Positions 35,516-46,000 of a stretch of DNA of 64,000 nucleotides are shown piece after piece (position 1 is the stretch's first letter; each line of letters opens with the position of its first letter). Origin of the DNA: Porites lobata (lineage: Eukaryota > Cnidaria > Anthozoa > Scleractinia > Poritidae); contig CALNXK010000030.1 in assembly GCA_942486035.1 (NCBI GenBank), positions 507,001-571,000 on the forward strand. The letters run 5' to 3'. A program made the translations under genes and the position numbers. The notes beneath the pieces are model-generated. The model ran no database searches, was not told the DNA's origin, and worked only from the letters and a program-made list of their open reading frames with translations.

Positions 35516-36419
35516 GAGAGGGGGAAGAGTCCGTGGGTTAATACAGGGAGATAATTTGCAGGAAAAGTTTACGATGACGCACAAACAATGGAACACTTTT
35601 TCTTACAAGGGGAAAAAAAGTCATAGAAAGAGGCCTTATACCTTAACCGGGGAGTACTCCCAGGAATACGTAGTGGGGGGTGTGTCGTTTTCAGATCAGA
35701 CCTTACGCGGTTTACCAACCCATTTATACCAAGTCCAAGAGCAGTAAACGTACTGAATGTTGACATTGAACGTTATTCATTTGGAGGTAAAAAGACAAAA
35801 TTAATATGTTTATACACATTCGTGTTTCCCTTTGAGAAAGTACCCGACTGCGATTTCAGACCGTCTACTCTACACTGCGAACGACCGTCCTTCTTCCCTT
35901 GGAGCCTCGCGCGGGCGATCAAAAAAGGTAAAATTGTGCAAATCAATAAAAATTGACACGTTTTCTCACTCCATTCTTCTCCCTGGCGCCCACACAAGTC
36001 AGAGCCTTCTCGCAGGCTAAAATACGGTAAACGAATACTGAGATCAAATGCAACAGTTCTTACACTAATTTCAAACCGCATCGCACTGGAGACCAAGAAA
36101 TTTTCAAAGGAATTAGAACGATATATTTTTCCAGTGCTTGTTCTATTTGCTTCCTTCTGAAGGTATTATTAAGCTTGTTTATTCGTACTTTCAACATGTA
36201 AAAAATGATGGTTCTAATCCACCGAGTCCAAGCAACATGAAAGAATACCAGTGAATTCGCCCCCTACCACAAGTACAGGCCGCCCAAACTCAAGTTACAC
36301 ACAAAAGGTCAGGCGTCACCTTTGGTATGTAAATTACTTTGCACCCTTTCCTCGTAACCCGAGTTTGGGCTGCCTGTGCCCTTACTTCTCGAGTTAGCTC
36401 CCCTTCTTTCCTAGGTTCA

Positions 36420-36921
36420 GGTTCATTTATTTCACCCTATTTACAGAGAATAACAAAGAAGGAAAATGTAGTTATAATAAATGATTACAGAATAAAACTG
36501 AACTAAAGTACGTGTTATAAGACATGTGTGATGGTCAAAGTAGCAAAAGCTTTCTCGTTGACCACCACCTACTATTAAATAAAACGAGGAAATGACACTG
36601 AACTTTACACATTGTAGATAATGTTTGTAGAGCCTAGGACTAATGTACAGGACAAAATTACATGTATATAAAGGTACTTTAGAGAAATATTGAACCAAAA
36701 GACAAATCAAGACAAACCAAACTAGCCAAAAAAAAAAGAAAAGAAAAAAAAAGCCAAAAGAAAAGAAATCAACAACATCAACAGCGGCGACAGAAAAGAC
36801 AAAATTAGTACAAGCAGACAATCATTATTACTTTCAAGACTATTGTTATTATTAGATAGTTAGGTATACATCTCAGTGATTATTAAACAGGACCAATGTT
36901 ATTTGATTGACAGGAGATCAG
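36420..36921 (-). other. Probable 3' continuation of the LINE remnant
   Basis: The sequence left of the MITE is the other half of the split LINE (shared target duplication GTGGGCCTT). It is AT-rich with poly-purine runs at 36728-36770 and no recognisable protein, as expected for a 3' untranslated part. The true end is not defined. Confidence 0.35.
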
Positions 36922-36930
36922 GTGGGCCTT

Positions 36931-37240
36931 TACCCTGGGTACCAGAGGTTTTTTCTCGCGTGTGTCGGGGAGCTTCGTTTCGTCGGCCGCAGGCCGACAC
37001 GTGTTCGGCCAAAGGGTGAAGACACGTGCGGCGAAGCGGCGAGAAAAAGCTTAAGGGCCTGTTTACATGGAGTGGGGAGCCCCGGTCTAGTGTGGTTGAT
37101 TTCTTTTGTTTTCACGCTCTGGGACACAAAACAAAAGAAACCTACCCCACTAGACCGGGGTCCCCCACTCCATGTAAACAGGGTCTAAGACTTGACCGAA
37201 ACCGGAAACCGCGCATGAAAAGCCTCTGGCACCCAGGGTA
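36931..37240. mobile_element. TACCCTGGG-type MITE with perfect 9-bp target duplication, carrying a nested MITE
   Basis: TIRs: TACCCTGGGTACCAGAGG at the left and, in reverse, TACCCTGGGTGCCAGAGG at the right. Both sides carry GTGGGCCTT (36922-36930 and 37241-37249), a perfect 9-bp duplication. The interior is collinear with 16958-17134 except for the inserted element at 37055-37185. It interrupts a LINE remnant read on the minus strand. Confidence 0.9.
37055..37185. mobile_element. 131-bp Tourist/Harbinger-like MITE nested in the MITE at 36931-37240
   Basis: The ends are GGGCCTGTTTACATGGAGTG and, in reverse, GACCCTGTTTACATGGAGTG, followed by GGGG(A)GCCCCGGTCTAGTG in both arms. TAA flanks it on both sides (37052-37054 and 37186-37188). 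A GGGYCTGTTT terminus with TWA duplication is characteristic of PIF/Harbinger-derived Tourist MITEs. No coding capacity. Confidence 0.85.
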
Positions 37241-37740
37241 GTGGGCCTTATAAAGTTTCTTAAACTTGTTAATTTTTTTGGCTTGTTTTAGTGCCAAGGG
37301 GACAGTTTCCCACATGACAGAAGCAGAGTACTTGAAAGTAAATTTACCTATGTTAGTTCTAACTTTTGGTCGGTAGAAATTAAGCTTCGCGGAATTTCTT
37401 GCGTAATATGAGTGAACAGTGGTTGTAAATTATGGAAGACTGCTGGAACAGTTTATGGTTGCTGTATAATTTAAATGCCAATGAGCAGATTTGAATTTAA
37501 CAACATATTCAAATAATTTGGTAGTATGGGATAGAGGGCGCTTGTTTGTTTGCCAAAAAAATACTGCGAACACATTTGTTTTGCGCAGTACAGATCTTAT
37601 TTAAATTAGTCTAATAAGTGTTGCCCCAACACATTGCTCCGTAATTACGATAGGGGTAAATAAGTGCATGATACAGTTGCCTTAGCATCTTTAAATTCAG
37701 GTAATTCCGTAGTTGATAGAGGATTCCTATTAGAAGAATA
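37241..37740 (-). pseudogene. Non-LTR retrotransposon (LINE) remnant, C-terminal reverse-transcriptase region
   Basis: Read on the minus strand from about 37740 down, degenerate frames give GILYQLRNYLNLKMLRQLYH, ALIYPYRNYGAMCWGNT, then after a frameshift and stops HSYYARNSAKLNFYRPKVRT, NIGKFTFKYSASVMWETVP and LKQAKKINKFKKLYKAHYPG. These are hallmark blocks of the region after the RT domain in CR1/Jockey-like LINEs (LIYPY..YG...WGNT; RT..GK....YSAS..WE.VP). Stops and frameshifts make it dead. The 3' part is split by the MITE at 36931-37240 and continues to the left of 36922. Confidence 0.75.
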
Positions 37741-38299
37741 TGCCTATAATGGTTTTGTATTCGTGAATAACCAATCGATCATCTCCTCCTACGAGTGAGA
37801 ATTTTCCAAATTTAGGCTTTCCCCTTTATCGTCCATGCAAGCACTACAATTTCGAAAAGGTGACCAAGGGACCGTGGGAGGGCATTGTTTTTGCAGCCCT
37901 CGCGTAGGCTAACTACCTCATAGAATACTGTATTTAGATAATCATTCGGTGTAGATACAGAGCCAATAACTCCACGCAAAACTTCTTTTGTGGTTAGTTC
38001 CAAATCGACTTACGAGTCTGTTCGCCATACGACCTGAAATGACCCGTCCATTCCCCACAATAGTCGGCCCCAACAACTTTAAACGTGCATCATGAACATT
38101 TCTTAGCCGTCGTTGCGCGACCAAAACGTGAAAGTACCTAATTTCACGTTTTGTCGAGGACTAGACTGCGAGCAGTCTCTCTTTTTCTTCAGATCATGGA
38201 TAATAGAAAGACTTTCCATAATCCATGCTCAGATTTCGTAAGGGGAGTGCACGCGCGCGCGCGCGCAAAAAAAAAAAAAAAAAAAAAACGTTTGACGAA

Positions 38300-38831
38300 T
38301 TAAGGTGGCTGAACACAGTTTTGCGGGCGGTCAGCGGTAACTCGCGTGACCGCGCGTTTTTAATTAGACAAACAAACATGGTTTGTGATATTTGGCAGAA
38401 TTTTTACTTTTATCGTATTTTAGATAATGAAAACTTTAAAATGGAGGTTGAACAGACGAATTTCGTGACACATTTAATAATTACGATACAATTATATTAT
38501 TGATTATCTAAAAGTCCGTTTGTTAAAATTTGATCAAATAAGTTTCAAATGGTAATGATTAATTACAGTAAGCTGTGTGCAAGATTATAGGAAAATCTAA
38601 TGAGCGAATTTTATGTAAACTGAACAAAAGTGAAATTTTAAGGTTGTATTCAATCGTTCATGTTGCCATGGAAACTACGAAAACGTCAAATTTTACCTGT
38701 CAATCAAAATCTTTCATTAGTATATTTTCCACCTGCCAAGTTTCAGCTTGTGAGCTGCAACCTTTCTCTTGCCGTGATTTGGCAAATGACATACACTCAC
38801 AAACTGCCAAAACTGTGTTCAGCCACCTTAA
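38300..38831. mobile_element. TTAA-flanked non-autonomous DNA transposon with 20-bp perfect inverted ends
   Basis: After TTAA, the left end GGTGGCTGAACACAGTTTTG (38304-38323) is perfectly inverted at the right (38808-38827), again followed by TTAA. The interior of about 480 bp has no transposase-like ORF. TTAA duplication fits piggyBac- or Kolobok-type transposition. A (GC)n-(A)n tract lies just left of it (38251-38288). Confidence 0.75.
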
Positions 38832-39599
38832 ACAAGATGGAATAAGCGCGATAAAGTTTGACTGAGGCAGCGCGAATTCACTTTTTTTTTAAGTAACGTA
38901 TTTGTAGCGGTCGCCGTCGTTGATGCTTAGGCTCCCTATAATATACCAACTTTTGCGAGGACAACGGTAAGTTGTCCCAGGCGACCTGATGTAAACTTTT
39001 GATAATCCAAGGACTGAGAGCAAATACAGTAGCAAATGATGAAGAAATTAAAAGGGTGCCTGTTCGATACCTTCACAGTGAAAGTAAACATATATTATTT
39101 TGTTTATTTGAAATCCTGATAATTCTACTGTTACATCGACGATCGCTCCTTTTGGCTTCGATTCTTGGAGTTGTTCGTTTAGAAAACTGATTTCCATGGA
39201 AACGCATAAGAAACAAGCCTTTATATTAACAGACCGGGGTTTTTTCTGTCATTCGTAATCAGCTACTGTCATCTTGTAGAGCTGCCAAGAAGATACCTGA
39301 TACAAAGAAAAGTAGTGAAGACCAAAAATGAGAAGAAAGAACTGTATTCGCGGCTAGGAACTCAACGTAATCGATCTAAAAAAAACCTGATAACCACATC
39401 GCTTTTTCCTATGCCATGTCACCATTATTCAAGCTGCTACCAAACATCTGTAACATCTTCAAGTGTCCACCGGTATTATCCGCGCGCATTTCCGTATAAA
39501 GCGGATACTCAAAATATACGTCGCGGATTGCCTAGTCCCCGGGCGGCGTCTTCCCAGAGTGAATTTCGGTGACGTATCCGATACGAACAGCCGGGAACT

Positions 39600-39975
39600 C
39601 GCTCGGAGACGAGGACGACTACGAGTACGAGATTTTCCCAGTTGGTAGTGCTCACGCGTAAACCAGCGTCATTTTGGCTGGAAAACGTGATAGCAGTCGT
39701 CATTCTTCTACTAGTTTTAGCGAGAATGTCGTACTGGCGGGAACAAGTTATCAAATTTTAGAAGTTTAATCATTTTGCGACCAGGAAAGCGCTAAACCTT
39801 CTCCAATAAATATAACCTCACTAATTTTTCAGGTGAAAAAGTACAATAACAGATAACAGTTTTACTTTTCTGGTGAAAAAAGTACAATGAAGAATTCGGC
39901 GTGTCCATCTTTTGACAATACGCGAAAAAACTTTAAATCAAATCTCGTACTCGTAGTCGTTCTCGTCCGCAAATC
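39600..39975. repeat. Inverted repeat with ACGACTACGAGTACGAGATT arms
   Basis: GACGAGGACGACTACGAGTA followed by CGAGATT occurs near 39607-39634 and its near-perfect inverse near 39941-39971. The intervening 300 bp has short direct repeats (AAAAAGTACAAT twice, 39837 and 39881). It lies just beyond the MMS19 stop codon. Confidence 0.6.
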
Positions 39976-40022
39976 TAAAGCTCTCTAATAACCAGGAGCA
40001 GAGACCAAGAGTTTGGTCTGGC

Positions 40023-43000
40023 TTACCATTCATTTCTGCATTTCACTGCTTCTTTTCTCACCAGCCTCTTTTTATCGTCAACTGACTCGGCCAAAGCTCT
40101 ACAAACTTTCGTTTTATAAGGATAAACCTGCGGGAAATGACAAAATCGAAAAAAGCGGGTATCGCAACTGAAAAAAAATCAAACAGAAACCAGAAAAAGT
40201 AACAACAAAGCAAAAAAAAAATATCCAAGGAAATGTACCGCATGATGGGGTAAAGTGGTCATCGCTCCAAGGCACTTTAAAGCTTCCATCCTGATTTTCT
40301 AAAGAAATAAAGAATTAATACCAAAACACTCTTTTGAAATTCCTTGACTTTCCAGGACTTTCATTTTTCTAAGAACCTTTTCAAGTACTCCATAACCTTA
40401 GATTTAGCTGCCACTTTCGAAAAAGGGTATTTTTTTGACCTAACTCAGTTCAAAAGACACAAAAATGCCTTTGTAGATCGAAAAAAAACTTCCGGATAGT
40501 CGAACTTAAATTTTCCATAACTTTCCAAGACCGATAATTAAATTCCATGACTTTTCAGGCCAGGAAAATGAAATTCTTGAACTTCATGACTTTTCAGGTT
40601 TTCCAAGTTTAGATAAAAGCCTTCGGCAAAGTGAAAATGGGTTAGAACTTAACTTAGAACGAGGTTTTGCTAAACACGGGCTAAACTCTAGCCTGCGTAG
40701 CAGCGTTTTCGTTTAGTTTCGGAGCAAAGAAAGACCTCCCCGCTCTTTTACTCGCCCCATTTTTTCGTGCAGTCTTTGATTCACGTTCCTCGTTCTTTGC
40801 TCCGAAACCGCACGGAAATGCTTGCTACACATGCTAGCCAAACTCCGTTTAATGACAGGCCCTTGATGTTTTCATGCGTCTCCGCAAGTCTAAATAAACA
40901 AGATCTAAATGAAGTTTTGTAAGAAAGCAATGTATGATCCGACTCGTGGTACAAATTTCGATTCGTTACCATGTTATAGTAAGGTATCCCGCCCCCTGTC
41001 GTGCCGCTTACCATTGAAAGCTGAAACTTGGATAGCCCAAGAAACATGGGAACTAATGAAGTCACGTGACGGGTAACAATCTCTGGTGCGTCCAGAACAA
41101 GCGAGTACATTGTTTGTAATGTGGACTGTTGTAGGGTCTGTTCTTCACACGATAAAGACTGTATCAACAAAGGCATCAACTGAGGAAAGATAAAAATAAC
41201 AAAAAAAGAGTTAATGCAGACCGCGAGCAGTCTCACTTTTTCTTCATATTTAGTGAGGGGGAGACGGGAAAGACGAAGGGCGGCAGCCCGAGACGAAAAA
41301 AAAGCATCTCCTCTCGCGTCTTCAGTCACTCGCGTGGTCATTTTCGTGACTCGCGCGTTTCGTTCAACGGACTAAGAAAAAGAGAGTTTGCTCGTAGCCT
41401 ACAGTTTATGCCAGATGAACAGAAGGGCATTTTGTATGCGCATGCGTCAATAGGGGCTGTTGAAGTGCCACAGAGGCACTTTCTGTGAATTGTTTACGTT
41501 CAGTACCAGCATTTTCAGGCTGTTTTCTGGAGCTGAATGACGTACATTGGATGCTACGTTCCACAAACATGTTATTTAAGGTATCGAGGTATTTCTACGA
41601 TGAAAGTGAGTTTATTGTAGACTCGCTGTAGCCCTTGAGAGGACAGTCTTTCCTTTCGTAAAACAGTGCATCGAAGACAAGATGGCGGCTGAATGTTCTT
41701 ACCACCTAACATTTGGCGCACATTTTTTGAGCAGGAGGAAAAGGTCAGTATGACAGTTTTTCGTTAAACAATTCTCCTATAGATACTTAATTCTTCTCAT
41801 TAGTATAACTCTAAAATCGAACTTAATCATTTCAGGAATACAGCGGTTAATTAAGTGTCCATTCTGCCGTGAAACTGTTTTTCGCCCTTTCTCTGGCTTG
41901 TTTATCTCGAAATCTTGCCTTTCTCCCCAAATTAAGTTAATGATTAATGAAACTAAGAATACTTCCGCAAATGAATGGCGCTTTGATGAAGGCTGTGAAA
42001 AATCGCCTTCTGCAGTAATTTTAGCTTTCTTCTCCGGTACGTCTTCGTTAAGAAATAAAATACACGCACTTCAACTATAAATTTAAATCAATACAATGAT
42101 GCCAGTAAGATTGTGGTCTGAAAATAAGAATATTCTATCATTTAGTTATACGAAGAAAAAAAAATTACGCCAATCGGTTTGAATTCTGATTTTTTCCACC
42201 TTATTTTGATGGTACACTGTTTGTTTACATTTATTATGCAAATAAATATAACATTTTGGCGTTTTAAAGAAAATCTAGCCTAACTCCCCAACCCCAAAAT
42301 AGCACGAAATGAAACGTTATCAATACACCTTTTGAATAAATCCTGGTTTCTGTTGCAAAAAAATCGCATTTATTTCTAAATGATACTATTTTGTGGATAC
42401 TACATTTGTTGATATGCTAATTTGTGAGACATTTCATTCACGAAGGATGTTGACTGAGACCAGCTTCTCCTCTGTAATGAACCACATTCTTGTTTAATGC
42501 ATCAGTTTCTGTTTGATAATTCTTCCATGATGTACAACTGACATAAGGGGTTCATCTGGATACAGTAAAAAGCTCTCAACAGAAACATTAATAATAGACA
42601 AATTCATCCATCCATTTGTGTCATGTTTGTTGTCACATCCCAGCTCATTTGGGTCGTTTAGCAGAAGTGTTTATTTTTTGAGGAAACAGCATTATATGCA
42701 CCCTTTAACAAACTTCCTGTCTTACTTTAAACAGGCTTTGAAGGTGAACAACATCGTCAGTTAGATTTATGGAGTGATGGCCATTCTCTGTTTTGAATGG
42801 ATCACTACTGTCATCAAATATAAATTAATAACAAGAAATCGATTGTGGAACACAGGAGCTGTTACTCAAGAGTCGCTTCAAAATAGTAGCTTAGGAAAAT
42901 CTCTGTATCTTTTAGAGTTAAAGAAAAATAAAAGTACTTTTCGTTTTTTCGAAGTATGTGCATTCGTTTTGTCTGCAACTGAGCTTATGAAATGCTAAAG

Positions 43001-46000
43001 TGATTATGTACTACATAATCACCTATAATTGTTGCTGTCTCAAACTCAATCCATTCTTCATTTCCTATAGAATATTTTTTATAAATTTTTCAGCGAAAAC
43101 TTTCGAAAAAGTGTAAAAACCCCATAGATTTCATGTTTTGTGGCATATATAAGCGCGTGTCTCTGCGATCAGTTTAACATGAGACATCGCGCGAATAAAT
43201 AAACCTCGCGTGGTAATATTTTTATTTTTTTATTTTTTCGCTTTTTGTCTTAATTAAGCAGCTGAACATTGCTACGATGCATTTCCTCCCTGATAAGTAA
43301 AACCACGAGTTCGGAAATCAAACCATAGAAATGCATTGCTTTGCAGTGAAAATCAGACTTATACAGGAACATGACTTTTTGGCGTGGAGTCTTGAAAGTC
43401 TTTAAAAGGCCAAGAAAACCTGCTGCTGAAAAATCTAAAAGTGAAAACCCGCGTAGAAAACGTCCGATTGTAGGAAAGTACGGTATTCAAAGCACCAACG
43501 AAATGGCTTTTAAAAGGCCTGCAACTTTACGCGCGAGTTTTCGATTTCCCGCCATTAGATTTGATGCGTCCACGCTATTGTTGTTCAGCGGATTCACGCA
43601 TGCGCATGCAAAATGCCCTCCTGTTTGCCAGATGTGAAACATTTTTCCACTGGCGTCATAGATTTTGTAATGTTCCGGCTCAGAGAGTTTTGGCGGGAAA
43701 CACTTTTATTCTTAAATGTCATATGACCTCGAAGTAACCAATGAGAGATCGCGCAATTGGGAAACAAACAAATACTCACATTGGGCACCTCTGAGAGAAG
43801 AACTTGTTTAGGAATCCATTGCAGCAAATGAGACAGCGCGCACAAGTAATGGTGCTTGAATTCTGGAAACAAATTTAAACGAAAACAGCAAAAATTGATG
43901 TCCTCTACCTTCTTCATCCGTGTTTTATTTTTTTGTTTCTTTTCGTTGACAATGCTTCACGCCCGACTTAAAGGGTGGTTGTTTTGCTCAAATAAACCTA
44001 TCGAGTTTTAGACGCTCCCGTTGCCGTCGTAGTTTCGTAAGGTTCCCTTTGGCGCCGACAAAACTAGCTAGTTTCAGATTTTAAACACTAAATAGTAAAA
44101 TTTCAAAACCGTTTACAAATGAACAGTATATTTTTTAACTCTTTGCAGAAATACCTTTAGTCTGACCTTGGTAAATTCGAGGTTCTTCAGTACCGTCCAC
44201 TTTACAACGGCGAGAAAGAATACTAATTATCTACACTGATAGTCATAGCCTGCAAATCTGGAGTGAATGCTTACAAGATCACAGAAAACACATCCTTTTA
44301 AAAGAACATATTGTGAACACAGAACACTCGAAGCATTTGTTTCTCGAACATTATTTTATACAACTCACCAGTATCCGCTGAGTGAAACCCTTGAATTAAT
44401 TTTGGAGCAGTTTCCATGAAAAGCCGCTGACGGTACATCATCTACCAGAAACAGTTCAAACAAGTTCGTTAAAAAAGCAAAAAAAAACTGAAAAAACCTG
44501 ATTTCATACTACCATCTTTGTAGCCTGTACACAGACGATGTTTCATTTCTCTGTTCGTTCTTCGTTCTTTTCTAAGACATTGGCGAGCACGCGAGCGAAG
44601 CAAGATGCACCCACCCCTATCCCTTTATGCTGGCGGTCAATAAATCCCCTGGGGTTTTTATTGCTCGACGTATTTTGAAGAAAAAATAGAGGATATGTGA
44701 TCAGGCTACCATATTTGCAAGATAATAACTATTTCGGTTCAGCCTGAACATCCCAGGTAAAAAAAGTAAATTGTAACGTCAATGAAATAAGCATAAACTG
44801 TGAAAGCTGCAACAATTAATCACAAAAACTAAAAATCAGGACTTCAACGCTCTACTAACAGAGCTATGAAGTTAATGACGCTGGAAACAGAGTTTTGCAG
44901 CTCGCATCTTCGTGACTGCTTGTTAAAGAAATGAAATTCAGTGGCCCGTTGCAGCTCGCAGACACGTGACCTGCTTAGCAGATGGCATTCAAATTACCAT
45001 AAAATCGCTATTCTAAGAGTTTTGAACCTAAAAAATTCGCAGACCAACTATTTGGTTTACGCTCTTGTAGATTAGAGATTGTATTTTGTATTTAGGAAAC
45101 TCCGGTAACCACTGGCGTCACTTGAACAAATACGCAGCCTTCCCCAGAAACTACTATACTCGATGAACGGTATCCAAAAATGTTCATTATCTCAGATTAT
45201 TAGTGGTTTTATTAATCGCCAATGTTTTTATTTTACATACAAAGCACTTATCATCCTTACCCTGTAGTTAACATGCATCTTTACATTCATAACTTCTTCA
45301 TAATCCGCCATGATGACATAAAAACCATCCGCAGCAAGGCGGCCGACATCTTTATCTATCAATAAACTCAAAACCTAAAATAAGAAATAGGAACAGTAAT
45401 ATTCAGGACTCATTAAATTCTACCAACTTATACAAACTCAGCTTTCAAAGAAAGACGTTTCGTCGAGTTTTTTCTTAAGTTAAACAAACTTTTAAGGCTG
45501 GTTACACTACAGAAAGTAAAGAAGAGTAGTTATAATAGCCGTTAAAATTAAAGGCGAAAACAACAGTGCTGCAGTTTGTGTTTTTGGGACCATGTACAAT
45601 CCTGTTTTTTTTTTTTTTGCTGCTGTTGTTGTTTGCAAATTGTGACTGAATAAATTGATAACGCGTTTCTGTTGGTCAGTTAGTTAAAGAAAAGGAAAAA
45701 AAACGTTTCCCGAAATACATGACTCTAACTTACCTTTTCAATAAACTGAGGGGCTAATGGATGAGAACGAACCACCACAGCTTTGGTCAACTGCAAGAAA
45801 ATGGAAAAAAAATTAGTGCACTTAACTGCCAAAACAAAACGTTTTAGCTCAGTTTTCCTACGACATCTCTCGAAACGCGCGTGGAGTAAGCCGGTTGAGT
45901 TGCATGTCATGAGTCCATGTTGGTAGGGTGAAACGGGCCACTAGAGGGCGTGACGCCTGACGGGTGGACAGAACTTAGGCAGTATAAGGCAGTATCAGCA

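Noticed and set aside
36907..37241. ORFs at 36907-37241 as a host gene
   Set aside because: They lie across the nested MITEs and their inverted repeats.
38225..38503. ORF containing RARARKKKKKK
   Set aside because: Product of the (GC)n and poly(A) tract at 38251-38288 beside a transposon end.
41682..41743. First exon MAAECSYHL... of a gene inside the 2.2-kb element
   Set aside because: It does not join the CPFCRE stretch in phase and has no recognisable similarity; the CAAGATGGCGGC motif alone is not enough.
43371..43637. Basic ORF (KRPRKPAAEKSK...) as a nuclear protein
   Set aside because: It runs into the right TIR of the 2.2-kb element and shows no similarity that I can recognise.
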